Shown: positions 24,840 through 34,163, counted from the first letter of the stretch. The stretch is DNA of 60,300 bases from Streptomyces sp. CB02959 (GCF_002803155.1 NZ_NNBP01000044.1:1-60300), one strand, 5' to 3'. Numbers and translations: made by a program. The notes: generated from the sequence alone by a model not told the origin.

Positions 24840-27455
24840 ATGGCTACGACCTCACCAGCCGGTGTGCGGGGCGGGCATGCCAAGCATGGGGGCGGCCACG
24901 GCGCTTCCCATGACGGCCCCATGACGCACCGTCAGATCATGGAGGCGCTGTCCGGGCTGCTGCTCGGCATGTTCGTCGCCATCCTGTCCTCGACGATCGT
25001 CTCCAACGCGCTGCCGCACATCATCCACGACCTGCACGGCGGCCAGAGCTCGTACACCTGGGTCGTCACCGCGGCGCTGCTGGCGATGACCGCGACCACG
25101 CCGCTGTGGGGCAAGCTCTCCGACCTGTTCAGCAAGAAGGCGCTCGTCCAGATCGCGCTGGTCATCTACGTCGGCGGTTCGGTCGTCGCCGGTCTGTCGC
25201 AGAACACCGGCATGCTGATCGCCTGCCGCGTGGTGCAGGGCATCGGCGTGGGCGGTCTGTCCGCGCTGGCCCAGATCGTGATGGCCGCGATGATCTCCCC
25301 GCGGGAGCGCGGGCGTTACAGCGGCTACCTGGGCGCGACCTTCGCGGTCGCGACCGTCGGCGGTCCGCTCCTCGGCGGCGTCATCACCGACACCAGCTGG
25401 CTCGGCTGGCGCTGGTGCTTCTACGTCGGCGTGCCGTTCGCCGTCATCGCGCTGATCGTGCTCCAGAAGACCCTGAAGCTCCCGGTCGTCAAGCGCGAGG
25501 GTGTCAAGATCGACTGGGCCGGCTCGTTCTTCATCGCCGCCTCGGTCACCCTGCTGCTGGTGTGGGTCACCCTGGCCGGCAAGAACTACGACTGGATCTC
25601 CTGGCAGACCTTCGCCATGGTCGGCGGCGCGGTGGTGCTCGCGGTGATCTTCGTGATCATCGAGTCCAAGGCCAAGGAGCCGCTGATCCCGCTGCGGCTG
25701 TTCCGCAACAAGACGATCACGCTGGCCACCATCGCCTCGCTGTTCGTCGGCATCGGGATGTACAGCGGCACGGTCTTCTTCTCGCAGTACTTCCAGCTGG
25801 CCGAGGGCAAGACCCCGACGATGTCCGGCATCATGACCATTCCGATGGTCATGGGCCTGTTCCTCTCCTCGATGATCTCCGGCCAGATCATCACCCGTAC
25901 CGGGCGCTGGAAGATCTTCCTCGTCAGCGGCGGTGTGCTGCTCACCGCGGGCCTCGGCCTGCTGGGCACGCTGCGCACGGACACCCCGTACTGGCACGCG
26001 GCCGTCTACATGGCGCTGATGGGCCTGGGCGTCGGCATGATGATGCAGAACCTGGTCCTGGCGACCCAGAACCAGGTCGCGCCGCAGGACATCGGATCCG
26101 CCAGTTCGCTGGTCACTTTCTTCCGTACCCTCGGTGGTGCGGTGGGCGTCTCGGCGCTCGGCGCGGCGCTCGCCAACCGCGTCACGCACTACGTGACCGA
26201 CGGCCTGACGGCCCTCGGCCCCAAGGCCGCCGCGGCGGCGAGCCACGGCGGTGGCAGCAGCGACGGGATCCCCGACCTGTCGGCGCTGCCGGCCCCGATC
26301 CGGTCGATCATGGAGGACGCGTACGGGCACGGCGTCGGTGATGTCTTCCTCTACGCGGCTCCGTTCGCCCTACTCGCCCTGATCATCACCCTGTTCATCA
26401 AGGAGGTCGCCTTGCGCAGCAAGTCCGGTACGGAGCGCGCCCTCGCCGGAGACGGCGACGGCGACGCGTCCCAGGCCCCCGCGGCATCGGCCCCGTCGGC
26501 CGCGTCCGCCCCGGCGCCCGCCGCCGCGGTCGAGGAGCGGGAACCCGCCCTGGTGGGTGCTGTCCCCTCCCTGTCCGACTCCATATCCGACGACGACGGC
26601 CTGCACACCCCCTCCTGGGCCAAGCCGGCCGCGGCGGCCCAGCCCCTGGCGGCGTACGCGTCCGCCGGCGGCGGTGACGCCACCCCGACCGGTTCCTCGG
26701 TCCACGGCTTCGTCCGCAACGCCGAGGGCAACCCGGTGCCCCGCTCCGCCGTCACGCTGATCTCGCTCAGCGGCCGGCAGTTGGGCCGCTCGGTCGCCCA
26801 GGCCAACGGCTCCTACGCGCTCCAGGCGCCCGGCGCCGGCTCGTACGTCCTGATCGCGGCGGCCGACGGCCACCAGCCGCAGGCGTCCACGGTCGTCATC
26901 GGCGAGACGCCGCACGGCTACGACATCCTGCTCAGCGGCACCAGCGGCCTGACCGGCCAGGTCCGCAGCGCGATCACCGGCGAACCGGTGGGCGACGCGA
27001 TGGTCGTCGTCACCGACGTCCGCGGCGAGGTGCTCGCCACCAGCCGGACCTCCGCCGAGGGCACCTTCTCCTTCGGCGAACTGGCCCCCGGCACCTACAC
27101 CGTGGCGGTCAACGCGGCGAGCTTCCGGCCCGCCGCCCAGCCCGTCGAGATCGGCGGCCAGGGCACCACCCGCACCGAGATCGAGCTGCTGTCCGGCGCC
27201 CGGGTGCAGGGTGTCGTCCGGGCCGGGGCGGACCGTGCCCCGCTGGCCGACGCCCGGGTCACCCTGGTCGACGCGGCCGGCAACGTCGTGGCCACCTCCA
27301 CCACCGGAGCGGACGGCGCCTACGCCTTCACCGACCTGAACGCCGGCGACTACACGGTCATCGCGAGCGGCTACCCGCCGGTCGCCACCGGCCTGGCCGT
27401 CAACGCCGGCGGGCTGGACGGCTACGACGTCCAGCTCTCCCACCCCGGGGACTGA
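24840..27455 (+). CDS. DHA2-family MFS exporter with C-terminal carboxypeptidase-regulatory-like repeats
   Basis: An 871-aa fusion. Residues ~35-535 are a 14-TM DHA2/EmrB-type drug:H+ antiporter, with LSSTIVSNALPHI in TM1 and YTWVVTAALLAMTATTPLWG and RVVQGIGVGGL motifs. After an Ala/Pro-rich linker come about three repeats of a beta-sandwich domain (~residues 620-870: GFVRNAEGNPVPRSAVTLIS, TGQVRSAITGEPVGDAMVVV, QGVVRAGADRAPLADARVTL), each ending G-x-Y-x-h. These match CarboxypepD_reg-like folds. The tail should lie in the cytoplasm by the even TM count. It is co-directional with marR (20 bp) and upstream of the YceI gene that has the same domain type. Confidence 0.92.
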   Translation: MATTSPAGVRGGHAKHGGGHGASHDGPMTHRQIMEALSGLLLGMFVAILSSTIVSNALPHIIHDLHGGQSSYTWVVTAALLAMTATTPLWGKLSDLFSKKALVQIALVIYVGGSVVAGLSQNTGMLIACRVVQGIGVGGLSALAQIVMAAMISPRERGRYSGYLGATFAVATVGGPLLGGVITDTSWLGWRWCFYVGVPFAVIALIVLQKTLKLPVVKREGVKIDWAGSFFIAASVTLLLVWVTLAGKNYDWISWQTFAMVGGAVVLAVIFVIIESKAKEPLIPLRLFRNKTITLATIASLFVGIGMYSGTVFFSQYFQLAEGKTPTMSGIMTIPMVMGLFLSSMISGQIITRTGRWKIFLVSGGVLLTAGLGLLGTLRTDTPYWHAAVYMALMGLGVGMMMQNLVLATQNQVAPQDIGSASSLVTFFRTLGGAVGVSALGAALANRVTHYVTDGLTALGPKAAAAASHGGGSSDGIPDLSALPAPIRSIMEDAYGHGVGDVFLYAAPFALLALIITLFIKEVALRSKSGTERALAGDGDGDASQAPAASAPSAASAPAPAAAVEEREPALVGAVPSLSDSISDDDGLHTPSWAKPAAAAQPLAAYASAGGGDATPTGSSVHGFVRNAEGNPVPRSAVTLISLSGRQLGRSVAQANGSYALQAPGAGSYVLIAAADGHQPQASTVVIGETPHGYDILLSGTSGLTGQVRSAITGEPVGDAMVVVTDVRGEVLATSRTSAEGTFSFGELAPGTYTVAVNAASFRPAAQPVEIGGQGTTRTEIELLSGARVQGVVRAGADRAPLADARVTLVDAAGNVVATSTTGADGAYAFTDLNAGDYTVIASGYPPVATGLAVNAGGLDGYDVQLSHPGD

Positions 27456-27505
27456 CCCCGGACCCGGGCCCCGCGACCGCGGCGGCCCGGCCGACACACC
27501 CCGGA

Positions 27506-27609
27506 CCGGGGCGCGCATTGAGCGGAGACGCGCCCCGGCCCGGACCCCGGACTCCGGCGGCGGCGCTGCGCACAGGCAGGGGACGGCCTGCAGGCCGCCG
27601 CCGGAGTCC
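27506..27609. terminator. two successive hairpins between MFS and YceI genes
   Basis: First stem CCGGGGCGCG / CGCGCCCCGG (27506-27515, 27529-27538). Second is a perfect 16-bp stem (27549-27564 with 27594-27609, GGACTCCGGCGGCGGC mirrored) with GCAGG/CCTGC inside its 29-nt loop. They suggest partial termination before the YceI gene. The remaining gap holds a direct repeat at 27722-27754. Confidence 0.75.
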
Positions 27610-27721
27610 ACCCCTCCACCGACCGGCCGGGGAACGGTACGCACCGGGGGCCGGACCGGGACCACCCAGGCCCGCAGGGCCCGACGGACCACACGCTCAC
27701 ACGGACACACGCACGGACAGG

Positions 27722-27754
27722 CACGGCACGTACCCGCACCACACGGCACGTACC
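27722..27754 (+). promoter_or_regulatory. direct repeat upstream of YceI gene
   Basis: CACGGCACGTACC occurs at 27722-27734 and 27742-27754, 20 bp (two helical turns) apart and 26 bp upstream of the YceI start. Phase and position fit an operator or activator site. Confidence 0.5.
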
Positions 27755-27779
27755 GGCACTGAACGGGAGAGGCACGTAA

Positions 27780-28622
27780 ATGACTTCGACGGGCGCGGGA
27801 GCTGCGGGAGTACGGGCACAGGTCCGCACGCGGGACGGCTGGGCGGTACAGCACGCCGTGCTGACCGTCACCGACATGACGGGCGCGCAGGTGCTGCGCG
27901 CGTCCGCCGACGAGGACGGTGCGGTGCGCAGCGCGGAGCCGCTGCCCGCCGGCCCCTACACGGTCATCGTGACCGCCGTCGGCTACGCACCGGTCGCCTC
28001 CAGCGCGATCGTCACGGCCAGCGGCCGGATGGACGTCGGCAGCGTCGTCCTGGCCCGCCAGGGCGGCGTGGAACTCCCGCCGCCGGGCCCCTGGACCATC
28101 GACCCCATGCACTCCACGGTGGCCGCGGTCGCCCAGCACCTGGGCATCTCCAGCGTGCACGGCCGCTTCACCGAGTTCAGCGGCCGGATCGACATCGCCG
28201 AGGACGTCGAGAAGTCCCGGGTGGAGGCGGTCATCAAGGCCGCGTCGATCGACACCGGCAACGGCATGCGCGACGGCCACCTGCGCAACGAGGACTTCCT
28301 CAACGTCGAGGTCTACCCGCAGATCACCTACCGCAGCAGCGGACTCGAACCGGCCGGTCCGGACCGCTGGACGGTGCACGGCGACCTCTCGCTGCACGGC
28401 GTGGTCCGCCCCGTCGACCTCGACCTCAGCTACCTCGGCACCGGCCCGGACCCGTGGGGCGGCGTCCGCGCCGCCTTCCGCGCCACCGCCGAACTGCGCC
28501 GCGAGGACTTCAAGATGAACTACAACCAGGTCGTGGCCGCCGGTATCGCGGCCATCGGCACCACCCTCAAGGTCGAGCTGGACATCCAGGCCGTCCAGGG
28601 CGAGAGCCTGCCCATGGGCTGA
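27780..28622 (+). CDS. YceI-family protein with N-terminal carboxypeptidase-regulatory-like domain
   Basis: A 280-aa protein. Residues ~8-95 form a beta-sandwich repeat (VRTRDGWAVQHAVLTVTDM, PAGPYTVIVTAVGYAPVASS) like those on the tail of the upstream transporter. Residues ~105-278 are a YceI lipocalin-like domain: GPWTIDPMHSTVAAVAQH, HGRFTEFSGRIDIAED, LRNEDFLNVEVYPQITYRSS and the FKMNYNQ end motif. YceI proteins bind isoprenoid-like lipids. No signal peptide, so it is cytoplasmic. It probably belongs functionally with the MarR-regulated exporter. Confidence 0.92.
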   Translation: MTSTGAGAAGVRAQVRTRDGWAVQHAVLTVTDMTGAQVLRASADEDGAVRSAEPLPAGPYTVIVTAVGYAPVASSAIVTASGRMDVGSVVLARQGGVELPPPGPWTIDPMHSTVAAVAQHLGISSVHGRFTEFSGRIDIAEDVEKSRVEAVIKAASIDTGNGMRDGHLRNEDFLNVEVYPQITYRSSGLEPAGPDRWTVHGDLSLHGVVRPVDLDLSYLGTGPDPWGGVRAAFRATAELRREDFKMNYNQVVAAGIAAIGTTLKVELDIQAVQGESLPMG

Positions 28623-28658
28623 GCGGCGGCCGGACGCGAGTCCGTGCGCGTCCGCGCG

Positions 28659-28700
28659 AAGGGGCGGGCCCCGGCGAATCGTTCGCCGGGCCCGCCCCTT
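28659..28700. terminator. bidirectional terminator between YceI and TrmB genes
   Basis: Near-perfect 19-bp stem with one bulged C (28659-28678 with 28682-28700; AAGGGGCGGGCC / GGCCCGCCCCTT), between convergent genes. Confidence 0.9.
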
Positions 28701-28703
28701 CGG

Positions 28704-29531
28704 CTACGTCCGGAGCGCCGCGTGCGGTTCCGGGGCGGTGGCCGCGGTCTCCCAGACCGTCAGGAAGGCCAGCCGCAGACAGGCCGCGAGCGCCGGGTGC
28801 TCGATGACCAGGGCGGTGGTGGAGTCCGCGCCGGCCACCGGGTCGGGCATGTCGCACAGGACCACCGAGGCATCGGCGATGACGAGTTTGAGCGGCAGGT
28901 CCGCGGTGAAGCGGGCCTCCTCGCCGGCTTCCGCGAAGCTGCGGACGTTGGCGAGCATGCCGGCGTCCTCCATGGCGCCGGAGGAGTAGATGGCGCGGAT
29001 GACGCCGCCGGCCCGGTGCAGCCGGCGGGCGGCCGCCATGCCCTCGGCGTTCTCCGCCGGGGCGACGAACGGCGGTTTGCAGAAGCTCAACAGCTCGCGG
29101 CGGGCCTGCCGCTGGATGTCGGCGAACCGTTCGGAGATCGCCGTGGGGTCGCGCAGGATCTCCACGTAGTCGAGCGGGTCGCTGTGCCCGCGGCCGTCCG
29201 CCCACAGCGGCTGGAGGGACGCGGCCAGGGTGCCGGAGGCGCGCTCCAGCCGCTCCAGGGACTCGCGTTGCAGCGCCACCAGCCGGGCGACGGCGAGTTC
29301 GGGGGCGACGGCCGAATAGGTCGCCACCCGTCCGGGGTGCGTATTGGCCAGCCGCCGCCGGACCAGCGCGTCCAGCACGTCGTACACCCGCTGGCGCGGT
29401 ACGTCGGCCTCGCGGGCGACCTCGGCCGCGGTGTACGACTCCCGCCGGATCAGGGCGAGATAGATCCGTGCTTCGTAGCGGGCCAGGCCCAGCGCGACGA
29501 GGTTCCCGACCGCGTCTTCTTCCAACTCCAT
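28704..29531 (-). CDS. TrmB-family transcriptional regulator
   Basis: A 275-aa regulator. N-terminal winged helix at about 8-75: LVALGLARYEARIYLALIRR and TAAEVAREADVPRQRVYDVL are typical TrmB sequence. A coiled-coil segment (LQRESLERLERASGTLAAS) and a C-terminal effector-like domain follow. TrmB members sense sugars in archaea; bacterial ligands are mostly unknown. It is divergent from a sedolisin gene, with a 454-bp intergenic region holding a repeated palindrome, so it probably regulates that protease. Confidence 0.9.
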   Translation of the reverse strand: MELEEDAVGNLVALGLARYEARIYLALIRRESYTAAEVAREADVPRQRVYDVLDALVRRRLANTHPGRVATYSAVAPELAVARLVALQRESLERLERASGTLAASLQPLWADGRGHSDPLDYVEILRDPTAISERFADIQRQARRELLSFCKPPFVAPAENAEGMAAARRLHRAGGVIRAIYSSGAMEDAGMLANVRSFAEAGEEARFTADLPLKLVIADASVVLCDMPDPVAGADSTTALVIEHPALAACLRLAFLTVWETAATAPEPHAALRT

Positions 29532-29744
29532 GACGCACCAAGGTAGCGGGCCGCACCGCCGGGCGGGCGGGTGGCCGGGAGGCAGCCAAAAGCGGACCAG
29601 GAGAAGGCTTTGCCGTAACCCGGTGTCCCTTTGACAGTGTGTTCACTACTTTCCTAACAAGCCACCACTGACCGGGGTGGCACCCACCGAGTGCACGTGC
29701 GCGACGCACCACCGGAGCTGTACGGAGTCCACGGGGGGCCGGAC

Positions 29745-29824
29745 GTCATGCCCGTGACGTGACGGGGCACCGTGCGGAGGTCTGCGCGTCACACCTCCGC
29801 ACCGCCGACTGTCATGTTCGTGAC
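29745..29824. promoter_or_regulatory. paired GTCATGnnCGTGAC palindromes in the TrmB/S53 intergenic region
   Basis: GTCATGCCCGTGAC (29745-29758) and GTCATGTTCGTGAC (29811-29824) share 12 of 14 bases, are imperfectly palindromic and lie 66 bp apart between the divergent trmB-like and S53 genes. They are candidate operators for the TrmB protein. No gene in the 454-base gap. Confidence 0.65.
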
Positions 29825-29985
29825 ATGCCGCCCGGACCACGCGACTCCGCGGATCCGCCCCCTGCACCACCGGAACCACCGCACCACCGGCACCACTGCG
29901 TTCCCGCACCGCACCCGCACCCCCCACCTGGCGTCCGCGGACCGTCGGCCGCCGGCCCCCCTCTCCCCCCACGGAGGTCACTCCC

Positions 29986-31281
29986 TTGCCTTCCCTGCGA
30001 AACAGCACGGCGGACAGCAGCAGAGCGGACCGCACCGGAGGGTCGGTGCGCCGCGGCGTCCCGGCCTTGCTGTCGGCGGCCACCCTCGTCATCGGCGGCC
30101 TGATCGCCGCCGCACCGGCGGGCGCAGCCCCGGCCCCGGCCGCCCCGCACGCGTCCCCCACCGCGTCGACGTCCGTCCCCACCCACCGCCTGTGCGCGGA
30201 GCCGGCCAAGCCCGGCTACATGGCCTGCAACGCGGTGGCCCGGACCGACGTGAAGCAGAGCCTCGCGCTCGGCCGCCACCTCACCCCGTCCGGCTTCGGC
30301 CCCAGCGACCTTCAGGGCGCCTACAACCTGCCGAAGACCGGCGGCTCCGGGCAGACCGTCGCGATCATCGACGCCAACGACGACCCCAACGCCGAGAAGG
30401 ACCTGGCGACCTACCGCAAGCAGTACGGCCTGCCGGACTGCACCACGGCCAACGGCTGCTTCAAGAAGGTCGACCAGAACGGCGGCACCAAGTACCCGGC
30501 GCCGGACGCCGGTTGGGCCGGTGAGATATCCCTCGACGTCGACATGGTGAGCGCGTCCTGCCCCTCCTGCCACATCCTGCTGGTCGAGGCGAACAGCGCC
30601 AACATGGACGACCTGGGCGCGGCGGTGAACCGCGCGGTCACCATGGGCGCCAAGTTCGTCTCCAACAGCTACGGCGGCCCCGAGGACTCGACCGACACCA
30701 CCTCGGACGAGAAGTACTTCAAGCACCCGGGCGTGGCGATCACCGTCAGCTCCGGTGACAGCGGCTACGGCGTCGAGTACCCGGCGGCCTCGCAGTACGT
30801 CACCGCGGTCGGCGGCACCTCGCTCAAGAAGGACAGCAGCACGCGCGGCTGGAGCGAGTCGGTCTGGGGCACCAAGGCGGGCGGCGAGGGCGCCGGCTCC
30901 GGCTGCTCCCAGTACGACGCCAAGCCGGCCTGGCAGAAGGACACCGGCTGCGCCAAGCGCACCGTCGCGGACGTCGCCTCGGTCGCCGACCCGGCCACCG
31001 GCCTCGCGGTCTACGACAGCTACCAGGCCACCGGCTGGAACGTGTACGGCGGCACCAGCGCCTCCGCCCCGTTCATCGCCGGCGTCTACGCCCTCGCGGG
31101 TGCCCCGGGCGCGTCCGACACCCCGGCCTCGTACCCGTACACCCACGCCACGTCGCTGAACGACGTCAGCAGCGGCGCCAACGGCTCCTGCTCGCCGGCG
31201 TACCTCTGCACCGCGGGCAAGGGCTACGACGGCCCGACCGGCCTCGGCACCCCGAACGGCGCCGCGGCCTTCACGAAGTGA
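29986..31281 (+). CDS. secreted S53-family peptidase (sedolisin/kumamolisin type)
   Basis: A 431-aa acid serine-carboxyl peptidase. The start is TTG 29986, supported by GGAGGTCA 8 nt upstream. Signal peptide at about residues 22-48 (ALLSAATLVIGGLIAAAPAGA). Catalytic Glu180 and Asp184 (WAGEISLDVDM), oxyanion Asp258 (SSGDSGYG) and nucleophile Ser358 (YGGTSASAP) are all present. The usual ~180-residue inhibitory pro-domain is absent or very short (~60 residues between signal peptide and HLTPSGFGPSDLQGAY), a feature of the short bacterial branch. Cysteines in pairs suggest extracellular disulfides. Confidence 0.94.
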   Translation: MPSLRNSTADSSRADRTGGSVRRGVPALLSAATLVIGGLIAAAPAGAAPAPAAPHASPTASTSVPTHRLCAEPAKPGYMACNAVARTDVKQSLALGRHLTPSGFGPSDLQGAYNLPKTGGSGQTVAIIDANDDPNAEKDLATYRKQYGLPDCTTANGCFKKVDQNGGTKYPAPDAGWAGEISLDVDMVSASCPSCHILLVEANSANMDDLGAAVNRAVTMGAKFVSNSYGGPEDSTDTTSDEKYFKHPGVAITVSSGDSGYGVEYPAASQYVTAVGGTSLKKDSSTRGWSESVWGTKAGGEGAGSGCSQYDAKPAWQKDTGCAKRTVADVASVADPATGLAVYDSYQATGWNVYGGTSASAPFIAGVYALAGAPGASDTPASYPYTHATSLNDVSSGANGSCSPAYLCTAGKGYDGPTGLGTPNGAAAFTK

Positions 31282-31302
31282 CCCACCCACCGGCGGCCTG
31301 AC

Positions 31303-31439
31303 CCGGCCCCGCGCGGTCCCCGGACCGTGCGGGGCCGGTCGGACCGCCCCACCGACCGTCGCAGTCCGGCGCCCGCCCGACGAACCGGACTGCGACCCCC
31401 AACCCGTGGGCCCGGACCGTTCCCGACCGGTCCGGGCCC
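31303..31439. terminator. tandem hairpin terminators after S53 gene
   Basis: First hairpin 31303-31338 (17-bp stem, one wobble; CCGGCCCCGCGCGGTCC arm), second 31408-31439 (12-bp GGGCCCGGACCG core). The gap 31282-31707 contains no gene. Confidence 0.8.
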
Positions 31440-31707
31440 GCACCCGTACCGACCTGGTGGCGGTGTGAGATGACCCAGTCGTGCCCGGTCCGCCAGCCCC
31501 GGCTGTGCGGGGCGACCCGGCCGAAGGCCAGCAACAACCCCCGGCCCTGCGCGCGGACCGAACACCCCGAGGGACAGCACATCGACCGGCAGGGTGTCGC
31601 GTGGTCGGAACGGGCGGACGCGCCGTGGCGGGCGGACCTGCCGTAGCGGGCGGACGCCTCGTGGCGGGCGGCGCGGCACGCCCGGACGGCGCGGTCCAGG
31701 GGGCCGC

Positions 31708-32481
31708 TCAGCCCGCCTGGCCGGCCCGCATCGCGTCGATGCCCGCGATCTGCAGGTCCAGGGCGAAGGCGAAGTCGCGGTCGAGCATGTCGCGGGCGTT
31801 GCCGTCGCCCATGGCGTAGCCGGCGCGGCTGGAGAGCTCCCGCATCTCGGCGAACTCGGGGCGGTCCGAGACCGCGGCGACGACCTGGGTGAAGTAGTCG
31901 TCGAGGCTGATGCCGGCGGTCCGGCAGCGCGCCTCGTGCAGGGACCGGATGGTCGCGAAGCCGTAGACGAACTGGAAGACCGAGGCGAGCGCGCCGGAGG
32001 TGTGGTCCGGGCCCAGACCGCTGCGGGCCATCACCCGCAGGGTGGCGTTGGAGAGGGCCGTGGCGTGCGGCCCGATGTTGAGGACCTCGCCGAGCAGCCG
32101 GGGTGCCCAGGGGTGGCGCAGCAGGATGTCGCGGTAGGAGCGGGCCAGGCCGCGGAGCTGGTCGCGCCAGTCGGCGGTGTCGTCGGACGCGTCGGGCAGC
32201 TCCATCTCGCCGGCCACCGCGTCCACGGCCAGCTCCAGGAGGTCGTCCTTGGTGTCGACGTACCAGTAGAGGGACATCGCGGTGACGCCGAGTTCGGCGG
32301 CCAGGCGCCGCATGGAGAACTTGGCCAGCCCCTCGGCGTCGAGCAGCCGGACCGTCGCCCCGACGATCTTCTCCAGGTCGAGCCCGGCCGGCTGCTCCGC
32401 CTTCCTCCTGAGCGGGGGGCGTTCGGTCAGCCAGACGCTGTGCGGTCGCTGCTTGGCGCGCCCGTTCGTCGCTGCTGCCAT
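31708..32481 (-). CDS. TetR-family regulator
   Basis: A 257-aa regulator. Helix-turn-helix at about 60-85 (SMRRLAAELGVTAMSLYWYV), preceded by an unusually long basic N-terminus, and a TetR_C (TetR class) ligand domain with a LLRHPWAPRLLGEVLNIGP segment. It lies 98 bp downstream of an MFS exporter gene on the same strand, so the two are probably one operon. It probably represses the exporter promoter through the inverted repeat at 34170-34210. Confidence 0.92.
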   Translation of the reverse strand: MAAATNGRAKQRPHSVWLTERPPLRRKAEQPAGLDLEKIVGATVRLLDAEGLAKFSMRRLAAELGVTAMSLYWYVDTKDDLLELAVDAVAGEMELPDASDDTADWRDQLRGLARSYRDILLRHPWAPRLLGEVLNIGPHATALSNATLRVMARSGLGPDHTSGALASVFQFVYGFATIRSLHEARCRTAGISLDDYFTQVVAAVSDRPEFAEMRELSSRAGYAMGDGNARDMLDRDFAFALDLQIAGIDAMRAGQAG

Positions 32482-32493
32482 GGCGCCCCTCCT

Positions 32494-32520
32494 CGGGTCG
32501 TACGGGTCGTACGGGTCGTG
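32494..32520. repeat. 9-bp tandem repeat between MFS and TetR genes
   Basis: CGGGTCGTA twice then CGGGTCGTG, contiguous, just upstream of the TetR start. Confidence 0.8.
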
Positions 32521-32579
32521 CGGATGTGCGGGCCGCCGGACCGGACGGGACGGGTGTGACGTCCCGTCCGGTGTCGATG

Positions 32580-34163
32580 CTATTCCGCCGGGGCCGGGGC
32601 GGGGCTCGGGCCGGCGCCCTGACCTGCGCCCTCCGCGCCGCCCTGGGCCTCGGGGCCGCCCGCCCCGCTCCCGGCGCGCTCCGCGCGGCGCAGCAGCACC
32701 GCGGCGAGCATCCCGCCGAGGAAGACGGCCGCCGCACCGACCAGCTGGCTGGTGCCGATACCGGACGCGAAGGCGTCGTGGACGGCGGTGCGCTCCTGCG
32801 CCGTATGGGTCCGGGCGAGGGCCGCGGGGAGCGAGCCGGCGCCCGCGGCGACCAGCGGAATCAGCGCGGCGAAGCGGGAGTTGAGGACCGCGCCGAGCAC
32901 CGCGACGCCCAGGCCCTGGCCGAACTCCATCAGGGTGCCGTTGACCCCGGCGCCGACGCCGGCCTTGGCGGGCGGGATCGCGGACATCACGGCGTTGGCC
33001 ATCGTCGGCATCGCGATCGCCACGCCGATGCCCATGACGACCAGGCCCAGCAGCATCCCGCCGTAGCTGTGGCCGCCGAGCAGCGAGATCGCGGCGAGGC
33101 CGACGGACAGCAGGGTCATACCGGAGACGATCATGCCCGGGGTGCCGATGCGGGGCGTCAGCCGGGCGCCCAGACCGGTGAAGTTGATCAGCACGACGGT
33201 GAGGGCGAGCGGCGCCATCCGCAGACCGGCGTCCAGCGGGCCGTAGCCGAGCACCAGTTGGAGGTGCTGGGTGAGCAGGAAGATCGAGCCGCCCATCCCG
33301 AAGGCCACCAGGATGCCGCCGGAGACCGCGCCGATGAACCGGCGGTTGCGGAAGAAGTGCATGTCCAGCATGGGGTGCGGGATGCGCAGCTCCCAGAAGG
33401 CGAAGAGGGCCAGGCCGGCGATGCCGACCGCGGCCGAGACCAGCACCCGGCCCGAGGTCCAGCCGGTCACCGGACCGGAGATGATCGCGAAGACCACGCC
33501 GACCATGCCGACCATCGACAGCAGGGCGCCCAGCACGTCCGGGCGCTCACCGCCGTGGCTCTTGGACTCCGGGACGAGGGCGAGGACGGCGACCAGCGCG
33601 ATCCCCACGACCGGGAGGTTGACCAGGAACAGCGAGCCCCACCAGAAGTGGTCCAGCAGCGTGCCGCCGATCAGCGGCCCGGCGGCGAAGCTCAGGGAGT
33701 TCACCGAGCTCCAGATGCCGATGGCCTTCGGGCGCTCGGCGTCGTCGAAGATCTGCATGGTGACGGCGAGGGTGGTGGTGACCAGCAGCGCGCCGCCGAT
33801 GCCCATCACGGCACGGGCGCCGATCAGCTGGCCGGGCGACTGGGCGAGGGTGGCGCCGAGCGACGCCAGGCCGAACAGCGCCAGGCCGGCGACGAGCATC
33901 TTCTTCCGGCCGTAGCGGTCGGCGGAGTTGCCGGCTATCAGCAGCAGGCCGGACTGGACCAGCGAGTAGGCGTTGAGCATCCACTGGACGTCGGCGGTGG
34001 TCGCGCCCAGTTCTTCGGTGAGGGACGGGACCGCGACGTTCAGCACGGTGTTGTCGAGGACGACCGTGAGTTGCGCGAGGCAGATGACGGCCAGGATCAG
34101 CCAGCGCGTGGCGGGCCTGCCCGGCGGCTGGAGGGTGGTGGCGTCGGGGGCCACGGCGGACAT
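32580..34163 (-). CDS. DHA2-family MFS drug exporter
   Basis: A 527-aa 14-TM transporter of the EmrB/QacA type. TM1 LAVICLAQLTVVLDNTVLNV contains the DHA2 signature LDxTVxNVALP; TM4 GARAVMGIGGALLVTTT matches motif C-type sequence. The C-terminal ~30 residues are Gly/Ala/Pro-rich. It is the first gene of an operon with tetR downstream, and its promoter region carries a 13-bp inverted repeat. Substrate cannot be read from the sequence; an antibiotic or toxic metabolite is usual. Confidence 0.95.
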   Translation of the reverse strand: MSAVAPDATTLQPPGRPATRWLILAVICLAQLTVVLDNTVLNVAVPSLTEELGATTADVQWMLNAYSLVQSGLLLIAGNSADRYGRKKMLVAGLALFGLASLGATLAQSPGQLIGARAVMGIGGALLVTTTLAVTMQIFDDAERPKAIGIWSSVNSLSFAAGPLIGGTLLDHFWWGSLFLVNLPVVGIALVAVLALVPESKSHGGERPDVLGALLSMVGMVGVVFAIISGPVTGWTSGRVLVSAAVGIAGLALFAFWELRIPHPMLDMHFFRNRRFIGAVSGGILVAFGMGGSIFLLTQHLQLVLGYGPLDAGLRMAPLALTVVLINFTGLGARLTPRIGTPGMIVSGMTLLSVGLAAISLLGGHSYGGMLLGLVVMGIGVAIAMPTMANAVMSAIPPAKAGVGAGVNGTLMEFGQGLGVAVLGAVLNSRFAALIPLVAAGAGSLPAALARTHTAQERTAVHDAFASGIGTSQLVGAAAVFLGGMLAAVLLRRAERAGSGAGGPEAQGGAEGAGQGAGPSPAPAPAE

